Shown: positions 30,387 through 40,449, counted from the first letter of the stretch. The stretch is DNA of 64,000 nucleotides from Pseudoxanthomonas wuyuanensis (GCF_900215535.1 NZ_OCND01000004.1:62001-126000), one strand, 5' to 3'. Notes: generated by a model from the sequence alone, not told the origin. Program-made: numbers and translations.

Positions 30387-30635
30387 TCAGCCGCCCTGCA
30401 AACGCTGCAGCTTGGCCAGCAGATCCTGATGGCTTTCAGGATACGCCGGATCCGGGTCTATGCACTCCACCGGACAGACCACCACGCACTGCGGTTCGTC
30501 GAAGTGGCCGACGCATTCGGTGCAGCGCGCCGGATCGATCACGTAGATCGTCTCGCCCATCGAGATGGCCTGGTTGGGGCAGGCCGGCTCGCAGACATCG
30601 CAGTTGACGCAGAGTTCGTTGATTTTGAGGGACAT
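30387..30635 (-). CDS. YfhL-family 2[4Fe-4S] ferredoxin
   Basis: This 82-residue ferredoxin has two clusters of cysteines: CVNCDVCEPACP and CTECVGHFDEPQCVVVCP. The wider spacing in the second motif, with a short insertion between Cys residues, is typical of YfhL/FdxA-like ferredoxins of proteobacteria. It could carry electrons for an unidentified partner. In other gammaproteobacteria this gene often follows coaD; here coaD is 800 nt upstream on the same strand, with one lipoprotein gene between. Confidence 0.92.
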   Translation of the reverse strand: MSLKINELCVNCDVCEPACPNQAISMGETIYVIDPARCTECVGHFDEPQCVVVCPVECIDPDPAYPESHQDLLAKLQRLQGG

Positions 30636-30707
30636 CGTCTTTCCGGCGGTAAGGCATTGGATGACCGGCTTCGCTGTTGAGAGTCCTTCGGCAGCGAATC
30701 AAGTCAA

Positions 30708-30813
30708 AGCGCTTCCCGCCTGCGCGGGGATGACCTTTTTTCCGCGGAACGCCACTGGATGACCAGCCTGCGGCTGTTGTGGAGCGCTTCCGGCTTGCGC
30801 CGGGATGACCTTT
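30708..30813. repeat. Two direct copies of a 31-bp intergenic repeat
   Basis: Copies at 30708-30738 and 30783-30813 both read AGCGCTTCC..CTTGCGC or close to it and end GGGATGACCTTT. Each has a small hairpin around the TGCGC core. They lie between the ferredoxin gene and the preceding lipoprotein gene. Confidence 0.7.
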
Positions 30814-30821
30814 CCGCAAAG

Positions 30822-30844
30822 GCGTGGCCGCCGGGCGGCCACGC
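30822..30844 (-). terminator. Hairpin after the lipoprotein gene (possible terminator)
   Basis: GCGTGGCCG and CGGCCACGC form a perfect 9-bp stem with a 5-nt loop about 10 nt after the lipoprotein stop. The following tract on the minus strand (CTTTG) is poor, so termination is only possible. Confidence 0.5.
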
Positions 30845-30853
30845 GCGGAAAGG

Positions 30854-31339
30854 TCACTTGGCTTCGACGAAGACGTATTCGGCGCCGCTGGGCTGCACCG
30901 CCACCTGCACGCGGGCATTGTCGGCAACATCGCCGATAAACAGCACGCGCACGCCTTTCAGCGTATCCGGCTCGACGCCTTCGAACGAAGCCACCGCCAG
31001 ATCGGCTGCCTTGGCGCTGGCCGGGGAGGCGAACGCGATCAGGTTGCCTGCGGTGATGCCGCGGGCCATCGCATTCTTGGACTGCTCCAGCTGGCGGCCG
31101 TATTTGGCCTCGAATTCCGGATCCGATTCGGCCGGCAGGTAGTACATGTAGGGCGTGTTGGTGATCGTGCCCATGTTGTTGATGACCACTTCCTGCAGGT
31201 AGGTCTTCCAGGCCACATCGTCATCGGTGGTCGGCGCGGTCAGCGGCGCCGCTTCGGCAACCGGTGCTTCCTCCTTCTTGCAGGCGGCGAACGGCAGTGT
31301 CAGGCAGGCTGCCAGCAGCAGGCGTGTAGCGATTTTCAT
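30854..31339 (-). CDS. Uncharacterised lipoprotein
   Basis: This 161-residue predicted lipoprotein has a lipobox ending at Cys20 (LPFAAC) followed by a short charged linker KKEEAPVAEA. The mature part contains NTPYMYYLPAESDPEFEAKYGRQLEQ and a C-terminal strand-rich segment VRVLFIGDVADNARV. I do not recognise a characterised family. ATG 31339 is chosen over an upstream start because it has a GGAG ribosome-binding site at good distance and begins the signal sequence. It lies between the ferredoxin gene and coaD on the same strand. Confidence 0.78.
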   Translation of the reverse strand: MKIATRLLLAACLTLPFAACKKEEAPVAEAAPLTAPTTDDDVAWKTYLQEVVINNMGTITNTPYMYYLPAESDPEFEAKYGRQLEQSKNAMARGITAGNLIAFASPASAKAADLAVASFEGVEPDTLKGVRVLFIGDVADNARVQVAVQPSGAEYVFVEAK

Positions 31340-31425
31340 GTTTGACTCCCCTCCGGTAAGACGTTGTAGGAATGATCGTGCCACAAAGCGTTCAGGGCGT
31401 GTCGTCGGTGGCTCGCCGCCGCGCC

Positions 31426-32604
<1,179 letters not shown>

Positions 32605-32741
32605 TCATCATCGGATGCGGCGGCAAAATCGAACGCGGATCATAGACCAGCGCCATGGCCCGGGCGCGATGGAGCCGCCCGTCCGGACGGCCGGGTCCGC
32701 AGCCGCTCGCGGTCCATCGCCGCAGCGATCAGCCTGCCGCG

Positions 32742-32769
32742 CTTGAATCCCGCGCAGCGGGCCTTATCT
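32742..32769 (+). promoter_or_regulatory. Sigma-32-like heat-shock promoter of htpG
   Basis: CTTGAA (32742-32747) and CCTTATCT (32762-32769) are spaced by 14 nt and lie about 50 nt before the htpG start. They match the sigma-32 pattern CTTGAA / CCxxATxT closely. Confidence 0.7.
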
Positions 32770-32820
32770 GGGAAGGCATCCGCCGCCATCCACGGCGCCC
32801 TTTGCACTGGAGCGAAATCG

Positions 32821-34725
32821 ATGACCACGGAAACCCAAAAAGAGACGCTGGGCTTTCAGACCGAGGTGAAGCAGCTGCTGCACCTGATGATCCACTCGCT
32901 GTATTCGAACAAGGAAATCTTCCTGCGCGAGTTGGTCTCCAACGCCGCCGATGCGGCCGACAAGCTGCGCTTCGAGGCCATCACCCGGCCCGAGCTGCTG
33001 GAAGGCGGCGGCGACCTGCGCATCCGGGTCCAGTTCGACAAGGACGCGCGCACCATCACCATCGACGACAACGGCATCGGCATGAGCCGCGATGAGGCCG
33101 TCGCCCATCTGGGCACCATCGCCAAGTCCGGCACCGCCGATTTCCTCAAGCACCTGACCGGCGACCAGAAGAAGGACTCGCACCTCATCGGCCAGTTTGG
33201 CGTGGGTTTCTACAGCGCCTTCATCGTTGCCGACCAGGTCGACGTGTACAGCCGCCGCGCCGGCCTGCCTGCCGAAGAGGGCGTGCACTGGTCCAGCCGC
33301 GGCGAAGGCGAGTTCGAGGTCGCCACCATCGACAAGCCCGAGCGCGGCACCCGCATCGTGCTGCATCTGAAGGAAGGCGAGGAAGGTTTCGCCGATGGTT
33401 GGCGCCTGCGCGGCATCGTCAAGAAATACTCCGACCATATCGGCCTGCCGATCGAACTGCCCAAGGAACATTACGGCGAAGACAAGGGCAAGCCTGCGCA
33501 GCCGGAATGGGAAACCGTCAACCGCGCCAGCGCGCTGTGGACGCGCCCGCGCAACCAGATCAGCGACGAGGAATACCAGGAGTTCTACAAGCACGTCAGC
33601 CATGATGCCGACAATCCGCTGGCCTGGAGCCACAACAAGGTCGAAGGCAAGCTGGAATACACCTCGCTGCTGTTCGTGCCACCGCGCGCGCCGTTCGACC
33701 TGTACCACCGCGACGCCGCCAAGGGCCTGAAGCTGTACGTGCAGCGCGTTTTCATCATGGACCAGGCCGACCAGTTCCTGCCGCTGTACCTGCGCTTCAT
33801 CAAGGGCGTGGTGGATTCGTCGGATCTGTCGTTGAACGTTTCGCGTGAAATCCTGCAGTCCGGGCCCATCATCGACTCGATGAAATCGGCACTGACCAAG
33901 CGCTCGCTGGACATGCTGGAGAAACTGGCCAAGGACAAGCCCGAAGACTATGCCAAGTTCTGGAAGACCTTCGGCCAGGTACTGAAGGAAGGCCCGTCCG
34001 AGGACTACGGCAACCGCGAGAAGATCGCCGGCCTGCTGCGTTTCGCTTCCACCCATGGCGCCGACGGCGAACAGAACGTGGCGCTGGCCGACTACCTGGG
34101 CCGGCTCAAGGAAGGCCAGGACAAGATCTACTACCTGACCGGCGAAAGCCACGCGCAGGTCAAGGACAGCCCGCACCTGGAGGTGTTCCGCAAGAAGGGC
34201 ATCGAAGTGCTGCTGCTGACCGACCGCATCGACGAGTGGCTGATGAGCTACCTGACCGAGTTCGACGGCAAATCCTTCGTCGACATCGCCCGCGGCGATC
34301 TGGATCTGGGCAAGCTAGACTCGGAAGAAGACAAGCAGGCGCAGGAACAGGCGGCCAAGGCCAAGGAGGGGCTGGTCGAGCGGATCAAGACCGCGCTGGG
34401 CCAGGACGTCTCCGAGGTGCGGGTGTCGCACCGGCTGACCGACTCGCCGGCGATCCTGGCCATCGGCGCACAGGACATGGGCCTGCAGATGCGGCAGATT
34501 CTGGAAGCCAGCGGCCAGAAGGTGCCCGAATCCAAGCCGGTGTTCGAATTCAACCCCACCCACCCGCTGATCGAGAAGCTGGACGCCGAGCAGGACGACA
34601 GCCGCTTCGGCGATCTGACCCGGGTGCTGTTCGACCAGGCCGCGCTGGCCGCAGGCGACAGCCTGAAGGATCCGGCCGGCTATGTGCGCCGGCTCAACAA
34701 GCTGCTGCTGGAGTTGTCGGCCTGA
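32821..34725 (+). CDS. htpG: Chaperone protein HtpG (Hsp90)
   Basis: This 634-residue ATP-dependent Hsp90 chaperone is close in length to E. coli HtpG (624 aa). The N-terminal ATPase domain shows [23 protein letters not shown] and [10 protein letters not shown]; the middle domain shows [13 protein letters not shown]; the C-terminal dimerisation domain ends near LLLELSA. The start at 32821 matches the conserved [21 protein letters not shown] opening; longer in-frame starts are spurious. A sigma-32-like promoter lies upstream. Confidence 0.97.
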   Translation: MTTETQKETLGFQTEVKQLLHLMIHSLYSNKEIFLRELVSNAADAADKLRFEAITRPELLEGGGDLRIRVQFDKDARTITIDDNGIGMSRDEAVAHLGTIAKSGTADFLKHLTGDQKKDSHLIGQFGVGFYSAFIVADQVDVYSRRAGLPAEEGVHWSSRGEGEFEVATIDKPERGTRIVLHLKEGEEGFADGWRLRGIVKKYSDHIGLPIELPKEHYGEDKGKPAQPEWETVNRASALWTRPRNQISDEEYQEFYKHVSHDADNPLAWSHNKVEGKLEYTSLLFVPPRAPFDLYHRDAAKGLKLYVQRVFIMDQADQFLPLYLRFIKGVVDSSDLSLNVSREILQSGPIIDSMKSALTKRSLDMLEKLAKDKPEDYAKFWKTFGQVLKEGPSEDYGNREKIAGLLRFASTHGADGEQNVALADYLGRLKEGQDKIYYLTGESHAQVKDSPHLEVFRKKGIEVLLLTDRIDEWLMSYLTEFDGKSFVDIARGDLDLGKLDSEEDKQAQEQAAKAKEGLVERIKTALGQDVSEVRVSHRLTDSPAILAIGAQDMGLQMRQILEASGQKVPESKPVFEFNPTHPLIEKLDAEQDDSRFGDLTRVLFDQAALAAGDSLKDPAGYVRRLNKLLLELSA

Positions 34726-34728
34726 GGC

Positions 34729-34760
34729 GGGACTCGGGACTCGGGACTCGGGACTCGGGA
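34729..34760. repeat. 7-bp tandem repeat (GGGACTC) after htpG
   Basis: The unit GGGACTC is repeated about four and a half times immediately after the htpG stop. A run this short and pure can vary in copy number by slippage. Confidence 0.8.
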
Positions 34761-34836
34761 AAGGCTCGGCGCCTGCTTCCCCTTTGTAAAGGGAGGATGA
34801 CCCGCCATTCGGCGGTTGAAAAGCGTTTGAGGGGGA

Positions 34837-34868
34837 TTTGCTGTTGCTCTTCAAAAAGCAACAGCAAA
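34837..34868. repeat. 12-bp perfect hairpin downstream of htpG
   Basis: TTTGCTGTTGCT (34837-34848) pairs perfectly with AGCAACAGCAAA (34857-34868) around an 8-nt loop. There is no T tract after it. It may act as a transcript end or be part of a dispersed repeat. Confidence 0.65.
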
Positions 34869-34948
34869 GGCAACTCGCCCGTCGTCTTGGCGCAGCTGCG
34901 TTGTACCCGCCATTTGGCTACAGGCATTCCCGCGGCGGGAGCGCCCCG

Positions 34949-35257
34949 TCAGGCAATCACATCCAGCAGGCGGCCTATGGTGTCGTGGTGACGCTGCAGC
35001 ACCGCTGCGTTGGCCTGGAACATCTGCCGGGCCCCCAGCGCATCGACCAGGTCGGCCACCGGGGCGGCCGGGTCCTGCCCGGCTGCCACCACCCGCGCGC
35101 TGACACCGCCGGCCGCGCTGGCCGCCATCGCCACCCCCTGGCGTTGGTGGTCCGCGGTGGCCAGGTTGGCGACATTGTGCGCGGCGGCCTGCATGCCAAC
35201 CGCGGCCGCGCGCATGCCTGAGGCGGCAATCGAAGAAGCCGGGGAAAGAACCGTCAT
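34949..35257 (-). CDS. Miniature flagellar rod/hook-like protein (orphan)
   Basis: This 102-residue protein looks like the two ends of a flagellar rod or hook protein with the middle removed. The N-terminus SGMRAAAVGMQAAAHNVANLAT matches the flg_bb_rod helix and its ANNVANxxT motif. The C-terminus VADLVDALGARQMFQANAAVLQRHHDTIGRLLDVI matches the rod C-terminal helix (LVxxxxxQRxFQANAxVL). No other flagellar gene is in the window. Similar short proteins occur outside flagellar operons in Xanthomonadaceae as far as I recall, but their role is unknown to me. It could be a decayed flgC/flgG remnant or a real small adaptor. Confidence 0.72.
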   Translation of the reverse strand: MTVLSPASSIAASGMRAAAVGMQAAAHNVANLATADHQRQGVAMAASAAGGVSARVVAAGQDPAAPVADLVDALGARQMFQANAAVLQRHHDTIGRLLDVIA

Positions 35258-35297
35258 CGGATGTCCTGGCTGCGGGCGGGCGGCGATGGCCGGCCGG

Positions 35298-35572
35298 GCT
35301 AGAGCGTGTTATGGCCTTTGGGGTGAGTGCGAAGGCTGCTGTCGCGGCGTCAGGCAAGGCGCACGCCGCCGGTCAGGCTGGCCGCCTGGCCAAGGCGTGC
35401 AACGCCGCATGGCGCCGCGACAGCGGCCTTCCCGACGGGTTGCGCGCCAGCGCCGCCGCAGCTGCGTTGCCCGGCTTGCCTTGGGCACCACCCAAGGACG
35501 GCGCCGGACGCCTTGCTGCAACGGCGCTGGCGCGCAACGCATCTCATCCCAAAGGCCATAACACGCTCTAGC
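35298..35572. mobile_element. MITE-like 275-bp element with 25-bp terminal inverted repeats
   Basis: Perfect 25-bp terminal inverted repeats lie at 35298-35322 and 35548-35572 (outer sequence GCTAGAGCGTGTTATGGCC). Inside are two further long stems: 35332-35349 with 35413-35430 (17 of 18 paired) and 35439-35454 with 35523-35538 (16 paired). No transposase or convincing gene is inside. The organisation fits a non-autonomous miniature transposable element. No clear target-site duplication is visible. The rest of the 35258-35686 gap holds nothing else recognisable except the ftsY leader. Confidence 0.82.
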
Positions 35573-35686
35573 GACCGGAATCCGCCATCAACGGTGCTAT
35601 CGGCAGTCGCGGCGCCGACTTGAGCCGCTCACCGGGAAAAAACCGCCCGGTGTTAGCATGTCCCCTCAACTTTTCAGCACTTCCCC

Positions 35687-36907
35687 ATGGTCAGTTTTTT
35701 CCGCCGCAAGAAGCCACAGGACAGTTCCAACGAGCCGGCCGCGCGCCGCTACAGCAGCGAGGAACTGGCTGCGGCCTTCCCGCAGCCGGTCGGCAAGCCG
35801 CTTCAGCCAGGCTCGCCCCCTCCCAGCGGTCCCGTTCAGCCATCGCCGGAGGCGCCCGCCGCCACGCAAGTCGAAGCCGTCGCCGGGCCTGCACCTGCGG
35901 AGCCTGCGCCCGCAACCCCGGTTTCGGCCCCCGCAGCGGCTGCGCCGCCGGTCGCTCCGCCTGCGCCCGCTGCCGCCGCCGGTACGCCCGGCAAAGCCGG
36001 CTGGCGCGAGCGCCTGCGCGGCAGCGTGTTCGCGCGCAGTTTCGGCGGCCTGTTCTCGCGCAACCCCAGGCTCGATGACGATCTGCTGGACGAAATCGAA
36101 ACCGCGCTGCTGACCGCCGACGTCGGCGTGCCGGCCACCACCGCGCTGATCGAGGATCTGCGCAAGCGGATGAAGGCGCGCGAGTTCGCCGACGCCAACG
36201 GCTTGCTGGCGGCCCTGCGCGCGGATCTGATCGCTTTGCTGGTGCCGGTGGCGCAGCCGCTGGTCATCGATACCGGCAACCGGCCGTTCGTGCTGCTGAC
36301 CGTCGGCGTCAACGGCGTCGGCAAGACCACCACCATCGGCAAGCTGGCCCGCCGCTACAAGGACGAAGGCCGCAGCCTGATGCTGGCCGCCGGCGACACC
36401 TTTCGCGCCGCCGCGGTGGCGCAGTTGCAGGCCTGGGGCGAACGCAACGGCGTGCCCGTGGTTGCCCAGGGCCAGGATGCCGATGCGGCCTCGGTCGCCT
36501 TCGACGCGCTGCAGGCCGCCAAGGCGCGCGGCATCGAACTGCTGATCGCCGACACCGCCGGACGTCTGCACACCCAGACCGGGCTGATGAACGAGCTGGG
36601 CAAGATCCGCCGCGTGCTGGGCAAGCTCGACGCCAGCGCACCGCACGAAGTGCTGATGGTCATCGACGGCACCACCGGCCAGAACGCCCTGAGCCAGCTG
36701 CGCCAGTTCCACGCCGCGGTCGGGGTGACCGGACTGGTCGTCACCAAGCTGGACGGCACCGCCAAGGGCGGCGTGGTGTTCGCGCTGGCGCGCGAGTTCG
36801 GCATTCCCATCCGGTTTGCCGGCATTGGCGAGCGCCCGGAAGACCTGCGCGTGTTCGACGCCGAAGCCTTCGTCGACGCACTGCTGCCCGAATCGCTTGG
36901 CGGCTGA
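35687..36907 (+). CDS. ftsY: Signal recognition particle receptor FtsY
   Basis: This 406-residue SRP receptor GTPase targets ribosomes making membrane proteins. The N-terminal Ala/Pro/Glu-rich acidic region (about residues 1-105) is the membrane-associating A domain. The NG domain follows, with G1 GVNGVGKTTTIGKLARRY, DTFRAAAVAQL, G3 DTAGR and G4 TKLDGTAKGG. It ends in the expected amphipathic helix region. It is followed by an AsmA-like gene and mutY on the same strand. Confidence 0.96.
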   Translation: MVSFFRRKKPQDSSNEPAARRYSSEELAAAFPQPVGKPLQPGSPPPSGPVQPSPEAPAATQVEAVAGPAPAEPAPATPVSAPAAAAPPVAPPAPAAAAGTPGKAGWRERLRGSVFARSFGGLFSRNPRLDDDLLDEIETALLTADVGVPATTALIEDLRKRMKAREFADANGLLAALRADLIALLVPVAQPLVIDTGNRPFVLLTVGVNGVGKTTTIGKLARRYKDEGRSLMLAAGDTFRAAAVAQLQAWGERNGVPVVAQGQDADAASVAFDALQAAKARGIELLIADTAGRLHTQTGLMNELGKIRRVLGKLDASAPHEVLMVIDGTTGQNALSQLRQFHAAVGVTGLVVTKLDGTAKGGVVFALAREFGIPIRFAGIGERPEDLRVFDAEAFVDALLPESLGG

Positions 36908-36976
36908 GGGTGCGGTTTTGAAATCCCGCCCGTTCAACGGCTCGTTCGACGACCGGGACGCAGGCGGATGCCAATA

Positions 36977-37015
36977 CCCCCTCCCCTGCGAAGGTAGGGG
37001 AGGTTTGGGGAGGGG
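36977..37015 (+). promoter_or_regulatory. Competing CCCCTCCCC / GGGGAGGGG hairpins over a ribosome-binding site
   Basis: CCCCTCCCC (36978-36986) can pair either with AGGGGAGG (36996-37003) or, perfectly, with GGGGAGGGG (37007-37015). The latter is the only plausible Shine-Dalgarno for the GTG start at 37020. The arrangement could mask or expose that site; it may instead be just a dispersed repeat. Confidence 0.45.
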
Positions 37016-37019
37016 TTGA

Positions 37020-38303
37020 GTGGCCACCGGCAATCCCACCGCAAGAACAAACACCAAACGCCGCAAGATCGCCCTGCTGGTGCTGCTGGCGCTGCTTCTG
37101 TTGGCCGCGTTGGCCACGCGCTGGCTGCTGCAGCCCGAACGGCTGGCGCCGGCCATGTTGAATCTTGTCGGCAACGCGCTGGGCCTGGAAGTCACCGCCA
37201 GCGGCGTCGGCGAATACCGGCTGCGCGGCACGCCGCAACTGATCGTTCGCGGCGTCAGCGCGCGCGAACCCGGCGCCGCCACGCCGGTGCTGACCGCCGA
37301 GCGCATACTGATCTCGGTACCGTGGTCGACGTTGCGCGCGCGTGGCCGCGAGCTCACCGCCACACGCCTGGAACTGGACGCGCCAGTGCTCGATGTCGCC
37401 GCGCTACAGGCCTGGCTGGAAAAGCGCCCGCCGGGCGAAACCCGCATCCCTACACTGACCGACGGGCTGCGCATCATCCGCGGCCGGGTCGATGGGCAAG
37501 GCTGGTCGCTGCGCGACCTGTACGTTGAATCGCCACAGCTGTCAGCCAACCAGCCCCTGCGCACGCAACTGCGCGGCGCCTATGCAGGCGGCAACGGATT
37601 GCAGGCACCGTTCGAGCTGGCGCTGACGCTGATGCGTCCAGCGCTGCCAACAGCCGTTGGCCTGACCGGGGAAATCGCCCCCGCAGGCGCGAACTGGCGG
37701 CTGCCGGCGCGGCTGACACTGTCCGGTCGGCTGCGCGACGACGCAGGCCTGCAACTGCAACATCTCCGGCTGGGCGGCAGCGCCCGCTATGTTTCCGGCG
37801 ACCGCACGCTACCGTTCGCGCTGGGCGTGGGCGGCGCCCTGCATATGGCTGGCGGACAGCTGCAACTGCAACCGCTGGCGCTGGCCGTGCGCGGCAACGG
37901 CATCGTGCCAACACTGGACGCCAGCGGCGAGGTACAGGCCGGGCCGTCGTTGTCGGTCTTCCTGCGCGGGCAACTGGCGCACTGGCCCGATGCCTGGCCG
38001 GCACTGCCGCCGCCACTGGGGCGCTCACAATCGCCTTTGCCGTTCGCGCTGGATTATCGCGGCCCCGCCGATCTTTCCGATATCGCGCAACTGCAACTGC
38101 AACGCGACGACACGCGCTTCGAGGGCCGCTTCCGCCTGTTCGAAATGCAGTCCTGGATCGAACGTTTCGAACAAGGTTCGCCTTTGCCGCCATTGCGCGG
38201 CAGCCTGAGCGCGCCGCGTCTGGAAATCTCCGGCGCGGTGCTGGAAGGCGTGCAAGTGCGGTTCGAAGACCCGACGATTCCGCAACAGGCCGCCATCGAG
38301 TGA
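37020..38303 (+). CDS. Membrane-anchored AsmA-like protein of unknown function
   Basis: This 427-residue protein has one N-terminal transmembrane helix (IALLVLLALLLLAALATRWLL, about residues 16-36) and a long periplasmic part with repeated beta-strand/Leu-Arg patterns. The opening PERLAPAMLNLVGNALGLEVTASGVGEYRLRGTPQLIVRGV resembles AsmA/TamB-type proteins, which act in outer-membrane lipid or protein biogenesis. The assignment is by pattern only. The start is GTG at 37020, 5 nt after a GGGGAGGGG ribosome-binding site. The TGA stop overlaps the mutY GTG start, so the two are translationally coupled. Confidence 0.75.
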   Translation: MATGNPTARTNTKRRKIALLVLLALLLLAALATRWLLQPERLAPAMLNLVGNALGLEVTASGVGEYRLRGTPQLIVRGVSAREPGAATPVLTAERILISVPWSTLRARGRELTATRLELDAPVLDVAALQAWLEKRPPGETRIPTLTDGLRIIRGRVDGQGWSLRDLYVESPQLSANQPLRTQLRGAYAGGNGLQAPFELALTLMRPALPTAVGLTGEIAPAGANWRLPARLTLSGRLRDDAGLQLQHLRLGGSARYVSGDRTLPFALGVGGALHMAGGQLQLQPLALAVRGNGIVPTLDASGEVQAGPSLSVFLRGQLAHWPDAWPALPPPLGRSQSPLPFALDYRGPADLSDIAQLQLQRDDTRFEGRFRLFEMQSWIERFEQGSPLPPLRGSLSAPRLEISGAVLEGVQVRFEDPTIPQQAAIE

Positions 38304-39376
38304 ACGCTGCAGAACACGATCATTTCGCCGAAAAGCTGCTGGCCTGGTTCGATGCCGCCGGCCGCCACGATCTGCCGTGGCTGCACCCGCGCACGCCGTA
38401 CCGGGTATGGCTGTCGGAAATCATGCTGCAGCAGACCCAGGTGAAAACGGTGATGCCGTATTTCGCCCGCTTTCTCGAACACTTCCCCACCCTGCCGGAT
38501 CTGGCCGCCGCCTCCACCGACCAGGTGATGGCGCAATGGGCCGGCCTGGGCTACTACGCGCGTGCGCGCAACCTGCATGCGGCCGCGCGCCTGTGCGTGC
38601 AGCAGCATGGCGGCGATCTGCCGCGCGATTTCGACGCGCTGGTGGCGTTGCCGGGTATCGGCCGCAGCACCGCCGGCGCGATCCTGGCGCAGGCCTGGGG
38701 CGACCGTTTCGCCATCCTGGACGGCAACGTCAAGCGCGTGCTTGCGCGCTACCACGGTGTCGCCGGTTGGCCGGGCGCGCCGGCGGTGGAAAAGCAGCTG
38801 TGGCAGCTGGCTGCGCAGCATTTGCCGCAGGCGCGCATGGCCGACTACACCCAGGCGCAGATGGATTTCGGCGCCACCCTGTGCACCCGCCACGATCCGG
38901 CCTGCATGCTGTGCGCGCTGCAGGACGACTGCGTGGCGCTGCGCGAAGGCCGGGTCGACGAACTGCCCACCAGCAAACCGGGCAAACCGCTGCCCGAACG
39001 CATCGCGCTGATGCTGCTGGCCGAGAACGCGCACGGCGAAGTGCTGCTGCTACGGCGCCCGCCGGTGGGCATCTGGGCCTCGCTGTGGTCGCTACCGCAG
39101 GCCGACGATCACGAGCAGGCGCGCCAGTGGTTCGCCGCCCACCTGCAAGGCGACTACGACCAGGCCGAAGCGCTGGCGGAAATCCCGCATGTGTTCAGCC
39201 ATTACCGGCTGCGCATGCATCCGCTGCGCTGGCGCGCGCTCGCCGCCCGCGATGCCGTGCGCGACAATGACGATCTGCGCTGGGTGGCGCGCGAGCAGTT
39301 GCCATCGCTGGGCCTGCCCGCCCCCATCCGCAAGCTCCTTTCCACCGTCATCCCGGCCAATGCCGGGACCCCATGA
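38300..39376 (+). CDS. mutY: A/G-specific adenine glycosylase MutY
   Basis: This 358-residue DNA glycosylase removes adenine paired with 8-oxoguanine. Catalytic Glu40 lies in [12 protein letters not shown], the helix-hairpin-helix is [13 protein letters not shown], and the catalytic Asp follows in [14 protein letters not shown]. The [4Fe-4S] loop is C-x6-C-x2-C-x5-C ([17 protein letters not shown]). The C-terminal MutT-like domain follows ([18 protein letters not shown]). It starts with GTG overlapping the previous stop and is followed by yggX, the usual partner. Confidence 0.96.
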   Translation: MNAAEHDHFAEKLLAWFDAAGRHDLPWLHPRTPYRVWLSEIMLQQTQVKTVMPYFARFLEHFPTLPDLAAASTDQVMAQWAGLGYYARARNLHAAARLCVQQHGGDLPRDFDALVALPGIGRSTAGAILAQAWGDRFAILDGNVKRVLARYHGVAGWPGAPAVEKQLWQLAAQHLPQARMADYTQAQMDFGATLCTRHDPACMLCALQDDCVALREGRVDELPTSKPGKPLPERIALMLLAENAHGEVLLLRRPPVGIWASLWSLPQADDHEQARQWFAAHLQGDYDQAEALAEIPHVFSHYRLRMHPLRWRALAARDAVRDNDDLRWVAREQLPSLGLPAPIRKLLSTVIPANAGTP

Positions 39377-39395
39377 CTTCCACCAGGCTCACACC

Positions 39396-39665
39396 ATGCC
39401 CCGAACCGTCTACTGCCAGTACGAGAAGCGCGAAACCGAAGGCCTCGACTTCGTGCCCTACCCCGGCGAACTGGGCCAGCGCGTGTACGCCCATATCGGC
39501 AAACCCGCCTGGGCGGCGTGGCTGGCGCATCAGACCATGCTGATCAACGAGAACCGGTTGTCGCCGCGCGACCCCAAGCACCGTGCCTTCCTGGAGGCGG
39601 AACTGGAGAAGTTCCTGTTCGGTGGCGGCGCCGAAAAGCCCGCTGGCTACGTGCCGTCCGAGTGA
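39396..39665 (+). CDS. yggX: Probable Fe(2+)-trafficking protein YggX
   Basis: This 89-residue protein matches the YggX family, which protects iron-sulfur proteins from oxidative damage. It opens [26 protein letters not shown] and keeps [22 protein letters not shown]. The position 20 nt after mutY is conserved in gammaproteobacteria and supports ATG 39396 over longer in-frame starts. Confidence 0.95.
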   Translation: MPRTVYCQYEKRETEGLDFVPYPGELGQRVYAHIGKPAWAAWLAHQTMLINENRLSPRDPKHRAFLEAELEKFLFGGGAEKPAGYVPSE

Positions 39666-39679
39666 CAGAAAAGGGTCTT

Positions 39680-39820
39680 CTCCCAAGCGAAGAAACGCCT
39701 ATGTGGAAGCCATTGGCGATAACGGTGCGTGACACGCCGCAAATGCCCGCGCCGCCAAAGCCAGCTGCTTCTGGCCAGGTTATCGGCGTTCGGAAAAACC
39801 ATCCGAAGTCGCGGACACTC
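39680..39820 (+). repeat. Reduced copy of the dispersed multi-hairpin element
   Basis: GAAACGCCTATGTGGAAGCC and the following GTGCGTGACACGCCGCAAA match the left part of the elements at 45352-46087 and 56585-56996; CATCCGAAGTCGCGGA matches their right part. The hairpin-bearing middle is missing. This copy holds no gene. Confidence 0.6.
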
Positions 39821-39883
39821 GCCCCCGCCCCTACGACGGCGACTGGTTCCGAATCCGCTACTCTCGAAAACCGGAGATGAGCC

Positions 39884-39914
39884 AAAAAAATCGACCGGCA
39901 AGCATGCCGGTCGA
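39884..39914 (-). terminator. Rho-independent terminator of the DUF6491-like gene
   Basis: On the minus strand a perfect 10-bp stem TCGACCGGCA/TGCCGGTCGA with a 4-nt loop is followed by seven T. It lies about 85 nt after the lipoprotein stop. Confidence 0.88.
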
Positions 39915-39999
39915 ATCTATCCGCATCGCATCCATGCGCCAGGCCTGCCGCGATGGACTCCGTGGCCTTGATCCTGCCGGTTTCGGCGATGACCGGCTG

Positions 40000-40449
40000 T
40001 CAGTTGCCCGCGGCTTCGCGTTCGACCACCTGCGCCTGGCGCAGTTCCTGTTGTGCGGCCTTCACCGCCTTGACGTCCAACGGACGGATGGTCTGGATGC
40101 GGCAGGGGATGCGGATGCCAGGCTGGCCGCCGCCGAAGACACGAACGTCGTCGAAGCGTGCCGACACCCGGCCCATGTGGTTGGTCACGCCGATGGCGGT
40201 GGCGAAGTCCAGATCGTTGCACGGGCCGCTCAGTTCCAGCAGATAAGCCTGGTTGGGACGGGTCCAGACGACCAGCGCGCTGTCGCCTAGCGGGGTCCAG
40301 CCGTTGAGGCTGCCGAAATACTGGAAATCCCGGACCGGTTCGCCGGCATTGGCGCGGTACATGGCCAGGCGCTCGGCATCGGTCTGTCTGGGGTTGCTGG
40401 CGCAGGCCGCCAAAGCGGCCATGGCGCAGAGGATAAGCAGGCGTTTCAT
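40000..40449 (-). CDS. DUF6491-like lipoprotein
   Basis: This 149-residue predicted lipoprotein (lipobox ALAAC, Cys16) contains two conserved cysteines in the mature part, in SGPCNDLDFATAIGVTN and GIRIPCRIQTIRPLDVKAVK. These patterns match the DUF6491 family of Xanthomonadales. The function is unknown. ATG 40449 has a GGGAGC ribosome-binding site nearby and begins the signal sequence; a longer start upstream is unlikely. It is divergent from tRNA-Phe and ends at a good terminator. Confidence 0.82.
   Translation of the reverse strand: MKRLLILCAMAALAACASNPRQTDAERLAMYRANAGEPVRDFQYFGSLNGWTPLGDSALVVWTRPNQAYLLELSGPCNDLDFATAIGVTNHMGRVSARFDDVRVFGGGQPGIRIPCRIQTIRPLDVKAVKAAQQELRQAQVVEREAAGN

Noticed and set aside
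35311-35571. Small gene inside the 275-bp element
   Set aside because: The open frame only spans the nested hairpins and is low-complexity Ala/Gly/Arg.
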